From: Chloroflexota bacterium
GTDB taxonomy: Bacteria > Chloroflexota > Anaerolineae > Anaerolineales > UBA4823
Assembly: GCA_029782365.1 (NCBI GenBank)
Contig: JAKOUW010000202.1
Span: 186,001 to 250,000, forward strand
Length of the DNA: 64,000 nucleotides
Reading direction: 5' to 3'
The position numbers and the translations under genes were made by a program. The notes under the pieces are model-generated. The model did no database searches and was not told the origin of the DNA. It was given only the letters and a program-made list of their open reading frames with translations. Numbering within the stretch: position 1 is the first letter of the stretch; the number at the start of each line of letters is the position of its first letter. This document shows positions 27,511 through 34,204 of this stretch, piece after piece.

Positions 27511-27857
27511 ATAAAAAAAATCTCCTCGCCGCGAGCTGATGCTCGCAGGGGCGGGAGATTTCCCGTGGTGCCACCCTGGTTAGGCGGTTTGCTTAAACAA
27601 AAACCCTGCCGGTGATGCGACAGGGGATAAAAGCCAGCCTCACTCTTTCCGGGTACGCACAACCCGTAGTTGTTGAATACCCTGGTTCGCTAACGGGAAC
27701 TCCCGGTTCGAGCTACTCAGCAACATCCACCTTTCTCTCGTACAGCTCCAAGGTCCATTCCGCTCCAGCGTCCGGGCAAGACTTTCACCTGCGCTTGCTC
27801 TCTGTGCCGGCGTTTCGAAGCGTACTCGTCCTCTTCACAGCCTTTGGATTTAATTGT
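27511..27857 (-). ncRNA. T-box leader, tRNA(Trp)-sensing, upstream of trpE
   Basis: Read on the minus strand, the leader of about 360 nt carries GAGTA of the 5' side of the specifier loop (about 27825). A candidate specifier codon TGG (Trp) sits at 27757-27755 in the context GGAATGGACC. The conserved T-box core AGGGTGGCACCACGGG lies at 27577-27562. An intrinsic terminator follows: the stem at about 27561-27541 pairs with 27536-27515 and ends in a run of eight Ts at 27520-27513. Uncharged tRNA(Trp) is expected to pair with the specifier and the T-box bulge, favouring the antiterminator and letting transcription enter the 14-gene operon. Exact ends are estimates. Confidence 0.92.
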
Positions 27858-27863
27858 GGTGTA

Positions 27864-27892
27864 TTTATATCAAGATTCGGCGCAAATGTCAA
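27864..27892 (-). promoter_or_regulatory. Promoter of the trp-aro operon
   Basis: On the minus strand, TTGACA (27892-27887), a 17-bp spacer and TATAAA (27869-27864) form a near-consensus sigma-A promoter. Transcription should begin near 27857. Confidence 0.82.
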
Positions 27893-27978
27893 GTTTTTTA
27901 AGGTTGGCAGGATTCTATTCCATGCTTCGGGTATAATTTTCCTCCAAACCGGGTTCGGCGGCGAGAGAGGAGCAAGCA

Positions 27979-28494
27979 GTGTTCAAACGTAAAGGTGTTG
28001 ATGAACGTCACGTGCGGGAATTAGAGAAAGAGGCGTCGGCATGCGTGGCGCATGGCCAGTATGCTGAGGCGGCTGAGGCTTACAACCGCGCGGCAGCGGC
28101 CTACCTGGAGGAAAACGTCCTGATCTACGCCAGTTACAGCCACCAGGCATTCCACCAGTGGCTGAAAGCAGGGGATGCGCCGCGCGCCGCCAGCCAGGCG
28201 AACCAGGTTTTCCAGGTTTTGGATGACGCCGGTTGGTTGGGTAAATCCATGGAAAAAGTGATTGATTTAATCCTTATGATCAGCGAACTGAAAGCAGCCG
28301 GATATCCGGATGAGGCCCAGGCCTTCGCCGAAAAGATGGATCACAAGTTGGCAGAGTTCGGTCTGATGCTCAAACCGGCGTCCGGCGCCGCCTTACCAGC
28401 CAACTGCCCTTCCTGCGGGGCCGCCCTGCCTACCGTTTTCGGCGCAAGTGAGGTGAAGTGCTCATTCTGCGGTTGGAGCGGCCGCGCTGCTTGA
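27979..28494 (+). CDS. TPR-like helical protein with C-terminal zinc ribbon
   Basis: This 171-residue soluble protein has an N-terminal part of helical pairs rich in Ala ('YAEAAEAYNRAAAAYLEENV', 'FHQWLKAGDAPRAASQANQVFQVL') that resembles TPR/MIT-like repeats. The last about 35 residues hold CPSCGAALP and CSFCGW, a rubredoxin-type zinc ribbon. The start is GTG 27979 with GAGAGGAG just upstream. It is divergent from the trp operon promoter; a TATAAT at 27932-27937 may serve it but has no well-spaced -35. No function can be assigned. Confidence 0.7.
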   Translation: MFKRKGVDERHVRELEKEASACVAHGQYAEAAEAYNRAAAAYLEENVLIYASYSHQAFHQWLKAGDAPRAASQANQVFQVLDDAGWLGKSMEKVIDLILMISELKAAGYPDEAQAFAEKMDHKLAEFGLMLKPASGAALPANCPSCGAALPTVFGASEVKCSFCGWSGRAA

Positions 28495-28520
28495 ATTTCG
28501 AACCATAAAATTTTCACCGG

Positions 28521-28542
28521 GCGGCTGACCGTAAGCAGCCGC
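28521..28542 (-). terminator. Possible terminator of the VOC gene
   Basis: GCGGCTG (28521-28527) pairs with CAGCCGC (28536-28542). Read on the minus strand it follows the VOC gene stop, and AAAATTTT occurs about 10 nt beyond it. The hairpin lies between convergent genes. Confidence 0.4.
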
Positions 28543-28560
28543 TCGATGAGGTGGATGAAC

Positions 28561-28929
28561 TCAGGCTGCGCTGCTGGCGAACTGGATGCGATTGCCATCC
28601 GGGTCATAAAATGTGCCGTACATGATGACCCCAGGAATGTTGACGGCGTCGTCGCAGCGCACACCCCGGGCGCGCAGCGCCTCGGTGACGGCGGCGGCAT
28701 TGTCCACCGCCAGCACCAGGGTCGTGCCGCCACCCACGGGCACTGGACCGGGGCCTTGCCAGCGGTTGATCGACACATGGGCTTCGCCTTCTTTGCCCCA
28801 TTCGATCCAGCCGATCTGATCATCGGCGTAGGCAATGGGCCATTCCAACACTTCGCTGTAAAATTTCTTGGCGCGCTCCCAATCGGTGACATCGAAGGAG
28901 ACAACATTGACATTCTTGAACAGGGACAT
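28561..28929 (-). CDS. VOC family protein
   Basis: This 122-residue protein shows the vicinal oxygen chelate fold pattern: 'VVSFDVTDWERAKKFYSEVLEWPIAY' and 'LVLAVDNAAAVTEALRARGV', ending 'GTFYDPDGNRIQFAS'. The ordinary metal Glu of the last strand appears replaced by Gln ('RIQF'), so metal binding may differ. AGGAGG precedes ATG 28929 (CAGGAGGTTGCC). It is divergent from a DinB-like gene across a region with a consensus-like promoter and a palindrome. Substrate unknown. Confidence 0.82.
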   Translation of the reverse strand: MSLFKNVNVVSFDVTDWERAKKFYSEVLEWPIAYADDQIGWIEWGKEGEAHVSINRWQGPGPVPVGGGTTLVLAVDNAAAVTEALRARGVRCDDAVNIPGVIMYGTFYDPDGNRIQFASSAA

Positions 28930-28967
28930 GGCAACCTCCTGTATGGGTGAAATGGATTGATTTCTAA

Positions 28968-28996
28968 AATATAGAACATAAGTTCTATTTCGTCAA
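28968..28996 (-). promoter_or_regulatory. Promoter with embedded palindromic operator
   Basis: On the minus strand, TTGACG (28996-28991), a 17-bp spacer and TATATT (28973-28968) form the promoter of the VOC gene. The spacer is nearly filled by an inverted repeat, ATAGAAC-N4-GTTCTAT (28971-28988), a likely repressor site between the -35 and -10 boxes. Confidence 0.65.
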
Positions 28997-29067
28997 GGGT
29001 GATTTTCAATGATAAAATCAACGCGCAGCGCCGAAAATTGAATTTCACGGAAAGGGATGAACAGGTT

Positions 29068-29556
29068 ATGCACCTTGATAAACACCAGATCATTGCTGAT
29101 TTAGACAGCGCCCGGGCTCGCCTGGATGCAGCCATCGCCAGCCTGGACTCGTCCGAGATGATCTACCCACGTTGGCGTTTAAAAGAACTGCTCGACCATA
29201 TTGCCGGCTGGGATGATGCGGTGCTGACAGCTCTGCGCTCGCACGCTGCCGGTGAGACGCCGGTCGTATCGGCGCCGCGCGGCATCGATTATTACAACGC
29301 CCAAACCGTTTCGAGGCGCGAGACCATTCCCTTGGAGCACACGCGCCGCGAATATGAAGTGACGCGACGCCTGCTCAAACAAATCATCCTGGAAATGGCG
29401 GATGAAAGATTCTCTCAACCGCTGGTTTACCCCTGGGGGCCAAAAGGCACTGTCTGGCAAATGATGGAAGTGTTCGTTGAGCACGAGCACGAACACGCCG
29501 AAGACCTGGAAAAGTTGGTCACCAGCCATTCAAATTACACCGCTGCGGCTGGCTGA
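29068..29556 (+). CDS. DinB/YfiT-like metal-binding hydrolase family protein
   Basis: This protein of about 162 residues forms the predicted four-helix bundle of the DinB superfamily. It has 'LKELLDHIAGWDDAV' with the first His, and 'VEHEHEHAEDLEKLV' with the clustered His residues that bind divalent metal. Family members include mycothiol- and bacillithiol-dependent S-transferases and many uncharacterised proteins. I place the start at ATG 29068 (MHLDKHQII), although the ribosome binding site is not ideal; an in-frame GTG at 28999 would add 23 residues. It is divergent from a VOC gene. The thiol partner or substrate is unknown. Confidence 0.72.
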   Translation: MHLDKHQIIADLDSARARLDAAIASLDSSEMIYPRWRLKELLDHIAGWDDAVLTALRSHAAGETPVVSAPRGIDYYNAQTVSRRETIPLEHTRREYEVTRRLLKQIILEMADERFSQPLVYPWGPKGTVWQMMEVFVEHEHEHAEDLEKLVTSHSNYTAAAG

Positions 29557-29567
29557 CCTTCCCGACA

Positions 29568-30746
29568 ATGCCCGCCTTCCTCGCCCCACCGCTCTCCACT
29601 GCCCAGGTGGGCAGCTTTGCCCGCGAGACACTGCTGACGCGCCTGCCTGAAATCGGGCGGCGCACCCTGGCGGAAGGGCGTTTCGATTTCCAGGCGGCTT
29701 CCCGCCTGCAAGAGCTGTTCGCCAGCCTGCCAGGCGGCGGTATCCGTTCGCTGATGGACACCCAGGCTCCCGATTGGTCTGCCTGGAATACATGGGTGGA
29801 ATTTTATGCCGGACAATCCTGGCAGGAGACGCCCTTCTTTTTTTGTGAAATGTATTTCTACCGCCGTTTGCTGGAGGCCAGCGGCTATTTTTCAGCCGGG
29901 CCTGGTGCGCGGCAGGACCCTTTTGCCCCGCAAAAACGCCTGGCTCTGAATGAAGCCTGCCTGGCGTTAGACAGCTATTTCGCAGGCCCGCCGGCGCCCG
30001 ACCTGTCATCCCTGCTGCACCTGGTGTTGTGGGGCAACCAGGCCGATCTCAGCCTGTGGCCGTCGGGATCCGAGCGACCAGCAAGCGGCGCGGCCGAGCG
30101 CCTGTTGAGCGACCAGGCAAGTGAAGCGGCTGCGGCGTTGACGGCCAATCCCGGGGGAACGGTGGAGATCATCCTGGACAACGTCGGCGCTGAACTGGCC
30201 TGCGACCTGCTGTTGGCCGATGAACTACTGGGCAGTGGGCGGGCGCGGTGCGTGAGACTGTGGGCCAAAATTCACCCAACCTTCGTTTCCGATGCCATCG
30301 AGGCGGACATCACCCAAACCCTCGATCACCTGGTGGGCTGCGGCCAGGAGACGACGCGGCATTTGGCAGGGCGCCTGGTTGAAGCGCGCCAGTGCGGCAG
30401 CCTGCAGATCGCCAGCCACCTCTTCTGGACTTCGCCGCTGCCCGGCTGGGAAATGCCTGCCAGCCTGCGCCAGGAAATGGCCGGTGCGAGCCTGGTGATC
30501 AGCAAAGGCGATGCCAACTACCGCCGCTGGTTAGGCGACCGCCAGTGGCCGTTCGACCTCGCTTTGAAAAAGGTTCTGGATTACTTGCCGGCCCCCCTGC
30601 TCCTGCTGCGGGTGATGAAATCCGAATTGGCCGCCGGTCTGCGCACCGAGCAAATTGCCCGGTTGGCGGCCGATGAGCCGCGCTGGATGATCAACGGGCG
30701 CTGGGGCCTGATCCAGTTTATGCCTGCAACGGATCAATACCACTGA
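29568..30746 (+). CDS. ARMT1-like (DUF89) damage-control phosphatase
   Basis: This 392-residue protein carries the metal-phosphatase motifs of the DUF89/ARMT1 family: 'LDNVGAEL' (D204, N205, E209), 'SKGDANYRR' (K313, D315, N317) and the C-terminal 'RVMKSE'. Members are metal-dependent phosphatases that remove damaged or overflow sugar phosphates and related metabolites. The length and layout fit the single-domain bacterial/eukaryotic ARMT1 type. It lies 11 nt after the DinB-like gene. Its 3' end overlaps the 3' end of the convergent radical-SAM gene by 29 bases. Confidence 0.82.
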   Translation: MPAFLAPPLSTAQVGSFARETLLTRLPEIGRRTLAEGRFDFQAASRLQELFASLPGGGIRSLMDTQAPDWSAWNTWVEFYAGQSWQETPFFFCEMYFYRRLLEASGYFSAGPGARQDPFAPQKRLALNEACLALDSYFAGPPAPDLSSLLHLVLWGNQADLSLWPSGSERPASGAAERLLSDQASEAAAALTANPGGTVEIILDNVGAELACDLLLADELLGSGRARCVRLWAKIHPTFVSDAIEADITQTLDHLVGCGQETTRHLAGRLVEARQCGSLQIASHLFWTSPLPGWEMPASLRQEMAGASLVISKGDANYRRWLGDRQWPFDLALKKVLDYLPAPLLLLRVMKSELAAGLRTEQIARLAADEPRWMINGRWGLIQFMPATDQYH

Positions 30747-31290
30747 AAGTCACCTGGCCGTCCACGCCGATGATCAGCTCAGCCTCGGGCAGATCGGCAA
30801 AATCGGCCGGAGTGTAACGACCGCTTAGGAACAGCAGGCGCTTGTTAGCCGAACCAAGCAGGCCGCGCGCCATGCGCTGCTCCGCCCGGTAGCGCCCGCT
30901 GATCAGCACATCCACGCAGGCCAACAGATCACCAATGCCGGGCTGGCGGTGCAGTTCGGCCTCTTCAAACCCGGTGAACACGATCACCGACAGGCTGGTC
31001 TGGCGGCGCACACTGCGCAAAAGCGCGCCCAGCGCCTTCGTCTGCTGCAGCGGTTCACCTCCGCTGATGGTAAGGCCCTCCAGATTGTCCTGCCATGTGG
31101 CCAGCCGATTGGCCAATTCATCCACCTCCACCCATTCCCCGCCCTGCGCCGGGTGTGTCTGCGGGTTAAAGCAGCCTGGGCAGCCCAGGCTGCAGCCCTG
31201 CAGCCAGATGACCGCCCGCCGCCCTGGGCCGTTGGCCTGGCTGTTCTCCAAAACAGCATGCACCCTCAGGCGGGCGCCATCTCCGCTCAT
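30718..31290 (-). CDS. Radical-SAM 4Fe-4S activase-like protein (NrdG-like)
   Basis: This 190-residue protein has the radical-SAM cluster motif C33-x3-C37-x2-C40 in 'QGCSLGCPGCFNPQTH' close to the N-terminus, followed by 'LTISGGEPLQQ', the SAM-binding GGE. Its small size and missing auxiliary clusters place it with the glycyl-radical-activating/4Fe-4S single-cluster group that includes NrdG. No glycyl-radical enzyme is adjacent, so a role as NrdG is unlikely. It is the last gene of the operon and lies 13 nt after the DUF2997 gene. Such small radical-SAM proteins recur next to DUF1257/DUF2997 genes in my memory, but their target is unknown. Confidence 0.82.
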   Translation of the reverse strand: MSGDGARLRVHAVLENSQANGPGRRAVIWLQGCSLGCPGCFNPQTHPAQGGEWVEVDELANRLATWQDNLEGLTISGGEPLQQTKALGALLRSVRRQTSLSVIVFTGFEEAELHRQPGIGDLLACVDVLISGRYRAEQRMARGLLGSANKRLLFLSGRYTPADFADLPEAELIIGVDGQVTFSGIDPLQA

Positions 31291-31303
31291 GGCTGCTTTA
31301 GCT

Positions 31304-31516
31304 TTAATTCCCCGTCTTGCGGCGCAGGCGTTCCTGCAATTCGTTCGGGGCGCCTTCTTGAGCTTCGGGGGTCAGTTCGCGGTTTTCCACCTGGCCTCCC
31401 AGTGCAGCCTCCAACCCAGCCGTCAGGTCCAAGCAGGCTGCGCCCTTCACGCCGCGCACCTCAATGCGCACCTTGCCGTTCTTATCGATAAAGACTTCAA
31501 CTTCTTGCATGTCCAT
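31304..31516 (-). CDS. DUF2997 family small protein
   Basis: This 70-residue protein begins 'QEVEVFIDKNGKVRIEVRGVKGAACLDLTAGLEAALGG', the typical DUF2997 pattern: a beta-hairpin, one conserved Cys (position 28) and a helix. A variable charged tail follows. GGAGGTATCC precedes ATG 31516. It lies 11 nt after DUF1257 and 13 nt before the radical-SAM gene. The function of the family is not established. The conserved single Cys and radical-SAM neighbour make it a candidate substrate or carrier peptide, which is inference. Confidence 0.78.
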   Translation of the reverse strand: MDMQEVEVFIDKNGKVRIEVRGVKGAACLDLTAGLEAALGGQVENRELTPEAQEGAPNELQERLRRKTGN

Positions 31517-31527
31517 GGATACCTCCG

Positions 31528-31911
31528 CTAAGCCATGCGGCGCATGGTCAGGTGAATCTGGCCGTCTTTTTGGGTTTCATCGGCCACCAGGCTGAAACCC
31601 TGCTCAGTCAGCATACCCAGGGCAGCGCGATAGGCGTAGCGCTGCATCAGGTTGTATTGAAACTCCTCGCGCACTTTGGCAGGCAGGCCCCACCAATCTG
31701 CCACGATCTCATACTGCTCATCCATCTTGCGAAAACCGACCTCACGGCCGAACATTCCCAGCCGCACCTTGACCTCCGCCGCCTGGCGTCCCCCTCCCAC
31801 AGCATGCACCGTCAGCTCGCCTTCTTCTGCTGTATATCCCAGGTCTTTCAAAGCCTGCAGCAGGTAGTTTTTTTTCACAATTTGAGTTCTTAAACGAGTA
31901 AAGTGAGACAC
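31528..31911 (-). CDS. DUF1257 (Ycf35-like) protein
   Basis: This 127-residue protein begins 'MSHFTRLRTQIVKKNYLLQALKDLGY', the characteristic DUF1257 start. It contains 'VRLGMFGREVGFRKMDEQYEIVADWWGL' and ends 'HLTMRRMA'. Homologues exist in cyanobacteria and plastids (Ycf35), where function is unknown. It sits between the Hsp70-like gene (38 nt upstream) and DUF2997 (11 nt downstream). The AAA+ ATPase that I recall often accompanying DUF1257 is absent from this operon, its place apparently taken by the chaperone pair. Confidence 0.82.
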   Translation of the reverse strand: MSHFTRLRTQIVKKNYLLQALKDLGYTAEEGELTVHAVGGGRQAAEVKVRLGMFGREVGFRKMDEQYEIVADWWGLPAKVREEFQYNLMQRYAYRAALGMLTEQGFSLVADETQKDGQIHLTMRRMA

Positions 31912-31949
31912 ACAATCTCCTTTCAGGAATTTCTTACCAAGTCACACAT

Positions 31950-33605
31950 TCAGGACAATTTAACCACAGGATAATCCCGGTGAGTAGTTTTGTTGGTATT
32001 TAAATCACGCGCCGTCAGCAGCAGGCGCTTATTGGCATCGATGTTGAACACCACCTCGAAGCGCGGCTCGCCCAATGCTGCCGGCGGATCGGCTTTTAAG
32101 AAAGTGGGTTGATTCTCATTCATCCAAAAAGTTGCGCGGCGCTCCTCCTCTTCGGGAGCCAAGGCGCTCAAACGGGCTGCGCCCGAGGGGTCGAAAACCA
32201 GTTCGACGCGTTCGCCGGAGCGCGCCGCCAACCGCTGCTCGCCCAGCTCGAAAATCGCCAGTCCGAGCTGAGTTTGCCCGTCATACGTGGCTTTGATTGT
32301 CAGGCGGGCGATAGGCTCATGGGTCGGATACGGCGTCCCGCGCGGCACCAGCACCCGGAAGTCGTACTCATTGCGCGCCCGGTTGACGTAGCGGATGGCA
32401 TAATCGTGTTGGATATGATCGTAAAAATCCAGGCCAGCGATAAAAGAGGCCGCACCGCGGGCAATGGCATCCAGCGGGCGGTCGTGCATCACGCGCTCTT
32501 TGCCAAAAATCCGTCTCAGAGTCTGTCCCACCGCCGGGATCTGGCTGCTGCCGCCCACCATCAGCACGGCTTTGATGTGCTCTTCGCTGTAGCCGCGCTC
32601 GCGCGAAGCATTCAGGGCGCGCCGGATGGTGCGGTCGATATCTTCAAAGGCGTTGTGCTCATCGAGCAGACTCTCGAAGGCGGACCGGCTGAACTCAGCG
32701 TAGAGCGCGGCGCCGCTCTCCGGATTGACCACGCTCAGGCTGGCCTGCTCGTGCCAGGAGAGCTGCTCTTTGAGGCGCTCGCACTCCACCAGCAAGGCGC
32801 CGCTGATCGGGCGGATATCCTCATCTGCATCGGTGCGCCCGTTGCGCTTGAGCACTGCCTGGAACAGCCACTGATCGATCGTCATGCCGCCCAGTTCCAG
32901 GCCGGCCTTACCCAGCACCCGGCAGCGCCGCCCGGAAGGCAGGGCCGGCCCAGCGCCGTCAGACGGATGCGCCCCTTCCGCCTCGATCAACACCACCGCC
33001 ACATCCAGGGTGCCCCCGCCGAAGTCAAAGATCAGATACACATCGCCGGGCTGGATGTGCGCTCCATAACCCAGGGCGGCCGCAGAAGGCTCATCGATCA
33101 GACGGAAGCGCGATATACGTGCTGTTTCCACCGTTTGCTCCAGCCAGTTCTCATAATGCTCGAAAGATTCCACAGGCACCGTGAGGGCGATTTCTTCATC
33201 GCCTGCAGCCAGCCCAGCCCCAACGGGCGTAGAAGCCGCCGCCAGCAGCACGCTTGTCACCAGGTCGCGCCCGGCGTCGAGCGGTGAAATGCGCCGCCCT
33301 TCCACCAGCTTGTACAGCGGGCTGCGGTTGATGATATAGCGCTTCATCCAGCGAAACGTTTGGTTGTTATGATACAGGCCGCGTTCCAACACCTGGTTGC
33401 CGATCCACATCCGACCGCTGCCGACGCCCGGCTCGGGCGCGCCATAATGCACCAACGACGGCACAACTGAGATTTCCTCCTCGCCCTGCAGCACCAGGCG
33501 TCCATAATCGGGGATGGGTAAGGTTGCGCTGGCGCGGCGCGTTTCATCCCAGACGGCCACAACGGAATGTGAGGTGCCGAAATCGAATGCCAGGCGGCCG
33601 GTCAT
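31950..33605 (-). CDS. Short Hsp70/DnaK-like chaperone
   Basis: This 551-residue protein has a complete actin-fold ATPase: 'FDFGTSHSVVAVWD' (phosphate 1), 'LIDEPSAAALGYG' (connect 1), 'FDFGGGTLDVAVV' (phosphate 2) and 'MVGGSSQIPAVGQTL' (adenosine). A beta-sandwich-like segment follows (about 420-551; 'LTIKATYDGQTQLGLAIFELGE', 'FNIDANKRLLLTARD'). The alpha-helical lid of canonical DnaK and the C-terminal EEVD/acidic tail are missing, so it is about 60-90 residues shorter than DnaK. Its start overlaps the GrpE-like gene stop by four bases. It is probably a specialised chaperone dedicated to the products of this operon (inference). Confidence 0.88.
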   Translation of the reverse strand: MTGRLAFDFGTSHSVVAVWDETRRASATLPIPDYGRLVLQGEEEISVVPSLVHYGAPEPGVGSGRMWIGNQVLERGLYHNNQTFRWMKRYIINRSPLYKLVEGRRISPLDAGRDLVTSVLLAAASTPVGAGLAAGDEEIALTVPVESFEHYENWLEQTVETARISRFRLIDEPSAAALGYGAHIQPGDVYLIFDFGGGTLDVAVVLIEAEGAHPSDGAGPALPSGRRCRVLGKAGLELGGMTIDQWLFQAVLKRNGRTDADEDIRPISGALLVECERLKEQLSWHEQASLSVVNPESGAALYAEFSRSAFESLLDEHNAFEDIDRTIRRALNASRERGYSEEHIKAVLMVGGSSQIPAVGQTLRRIFGKERVMHDRPLDAIARGAASFIAGLDFYDHIQHDYAIRYVNRARNEYDFRVLVPRGTPYPTHEPIARLTIKATYDGQTQLGLAIFELGEQRLAARSGERVELVFDPSGAARLSALAPEEEERRATFWMNENQPTFLKADPPAALGEPRFEVVFNIDANKRLLLTARDLNTNKTTHRDYPVVKLS

Positions 33606-34150
33606 TGGACAGATTGGTCGGCGCCAGCTTCCGGCTGCACGCCCGCTTTCACCAGGCGCTGGACACCCTGGCCGCTCTTGCGGTACACCAGCCCCGGCGT
33701 GCGCACCAGCACAACCTGACCAGACTGTGCCATGTGGTTTGCGCCCAACAAATGATGGTTGTCGGGGTTATATGCCACCGTTTCACCGGGCTCTTCGCTC
33801 ACCTCGACGCCGACGTTGCCCAGTACCCGCAACAGGCTGCGGGCGATGGCCAGCGTATCGCGTGCCTGGATCTCTTTCCCCTGCTTTTCCAGCAGGTAAA
33901 TCTGAGTCAGGAATTGGGCAGCGGGCGAGCCCAGCTCAGCCAACAGAGCCGTGAAGCGTGCCTGCAGCGAGGCTGCCTGTTCGTTGGCCTGGCCAGACTG
34001 CTGGTGCAACAGGGCCTCCTGCAGCCGCTTGACCTGGGTTTGAGCCTGTTCCAGGTCGAGACGCAGGCGCTGGTTTTCAGCCTGCAAAGCTAAAATATTT
34101 TCTTCGGATTCCGGTTGGGAGTGGAGCTTGTTTAAAAACAACTTAAACAT
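33602..34150 (-). CDS. GrpE-like nucleotide exchange factor (divergent)
   Basis: This 182-residue protein has an N-terminal coiled coil (about 15-70; 'ILALQAENQRLRLDLEQAQ', 'VKRLQEALLHQQ') and a helical middle. A small beta domain (about 105-170) follows, containing 'GVEVSEEPGETVAYNPDNHHLL' and 'GQVVLVRTPGLVYRKSGQGVQRLVKAGVQ'. This matches the GrpE pattern of 'Np..H.a' followed by a short barrel ending in 'R.a.V.V'. It directly precedes and overlaps an Hsp70 gene. The assignment rests on architecture and context; sequence identity to GrpE is low. A TATAAA lies 7 nt before its ATG. Confidence 0.7.
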   Translation of the reverse strand: MFKLFLNKLHSQPESEENILALQAENQRLRLDLEQAQTQVKRLQEALLHQQSGQANEQAASLQARFTALLAELGSPAAQFLTQIYLLEKQGKEIQARDTLAIARSLLRVLGNVGVEVSEEPGETVAYNPDNHHLLGANHMAQSGQVVLVRTPGLVYRKSGQGVQRLVKAGVQPEAGADQSVQ

Positions 34151-34157
34151 ACATAAA

Positions 34158-34163
34158 TTTATA
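34158..34163 (-). promoter_or_regulatory. Possible internal -10 box, leaderless start of GrpE-like gene
   Basis: TATAAA on the minus strand ends 7 nt before ATG 34150, with no Shine-Dalgarno sequence in between. No convincing -35 is seen. It may drive the chaperone half of the operon separately from the membrane-protein half. Confidence 0.35.
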
Positions 34164-34204
34164 CCACAACTGCAAAATTCTGTTGAATTGATGAGAATTT
34201 TTGC

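Noticed and set aside
30718-31290. NrdG (anaerobic ribonucleotide reductase activase)
   Set aside because: The radical-SAM motif fits, but there is no nrdD beside it and the DUF1257/DUF2997 context points to another target.
32109-33287. Long plus-strand open frame opposite the Hsp70 gene
   Set aside because: It lies wholly antisense to an intact Hsp70 and has no recognisable domain.
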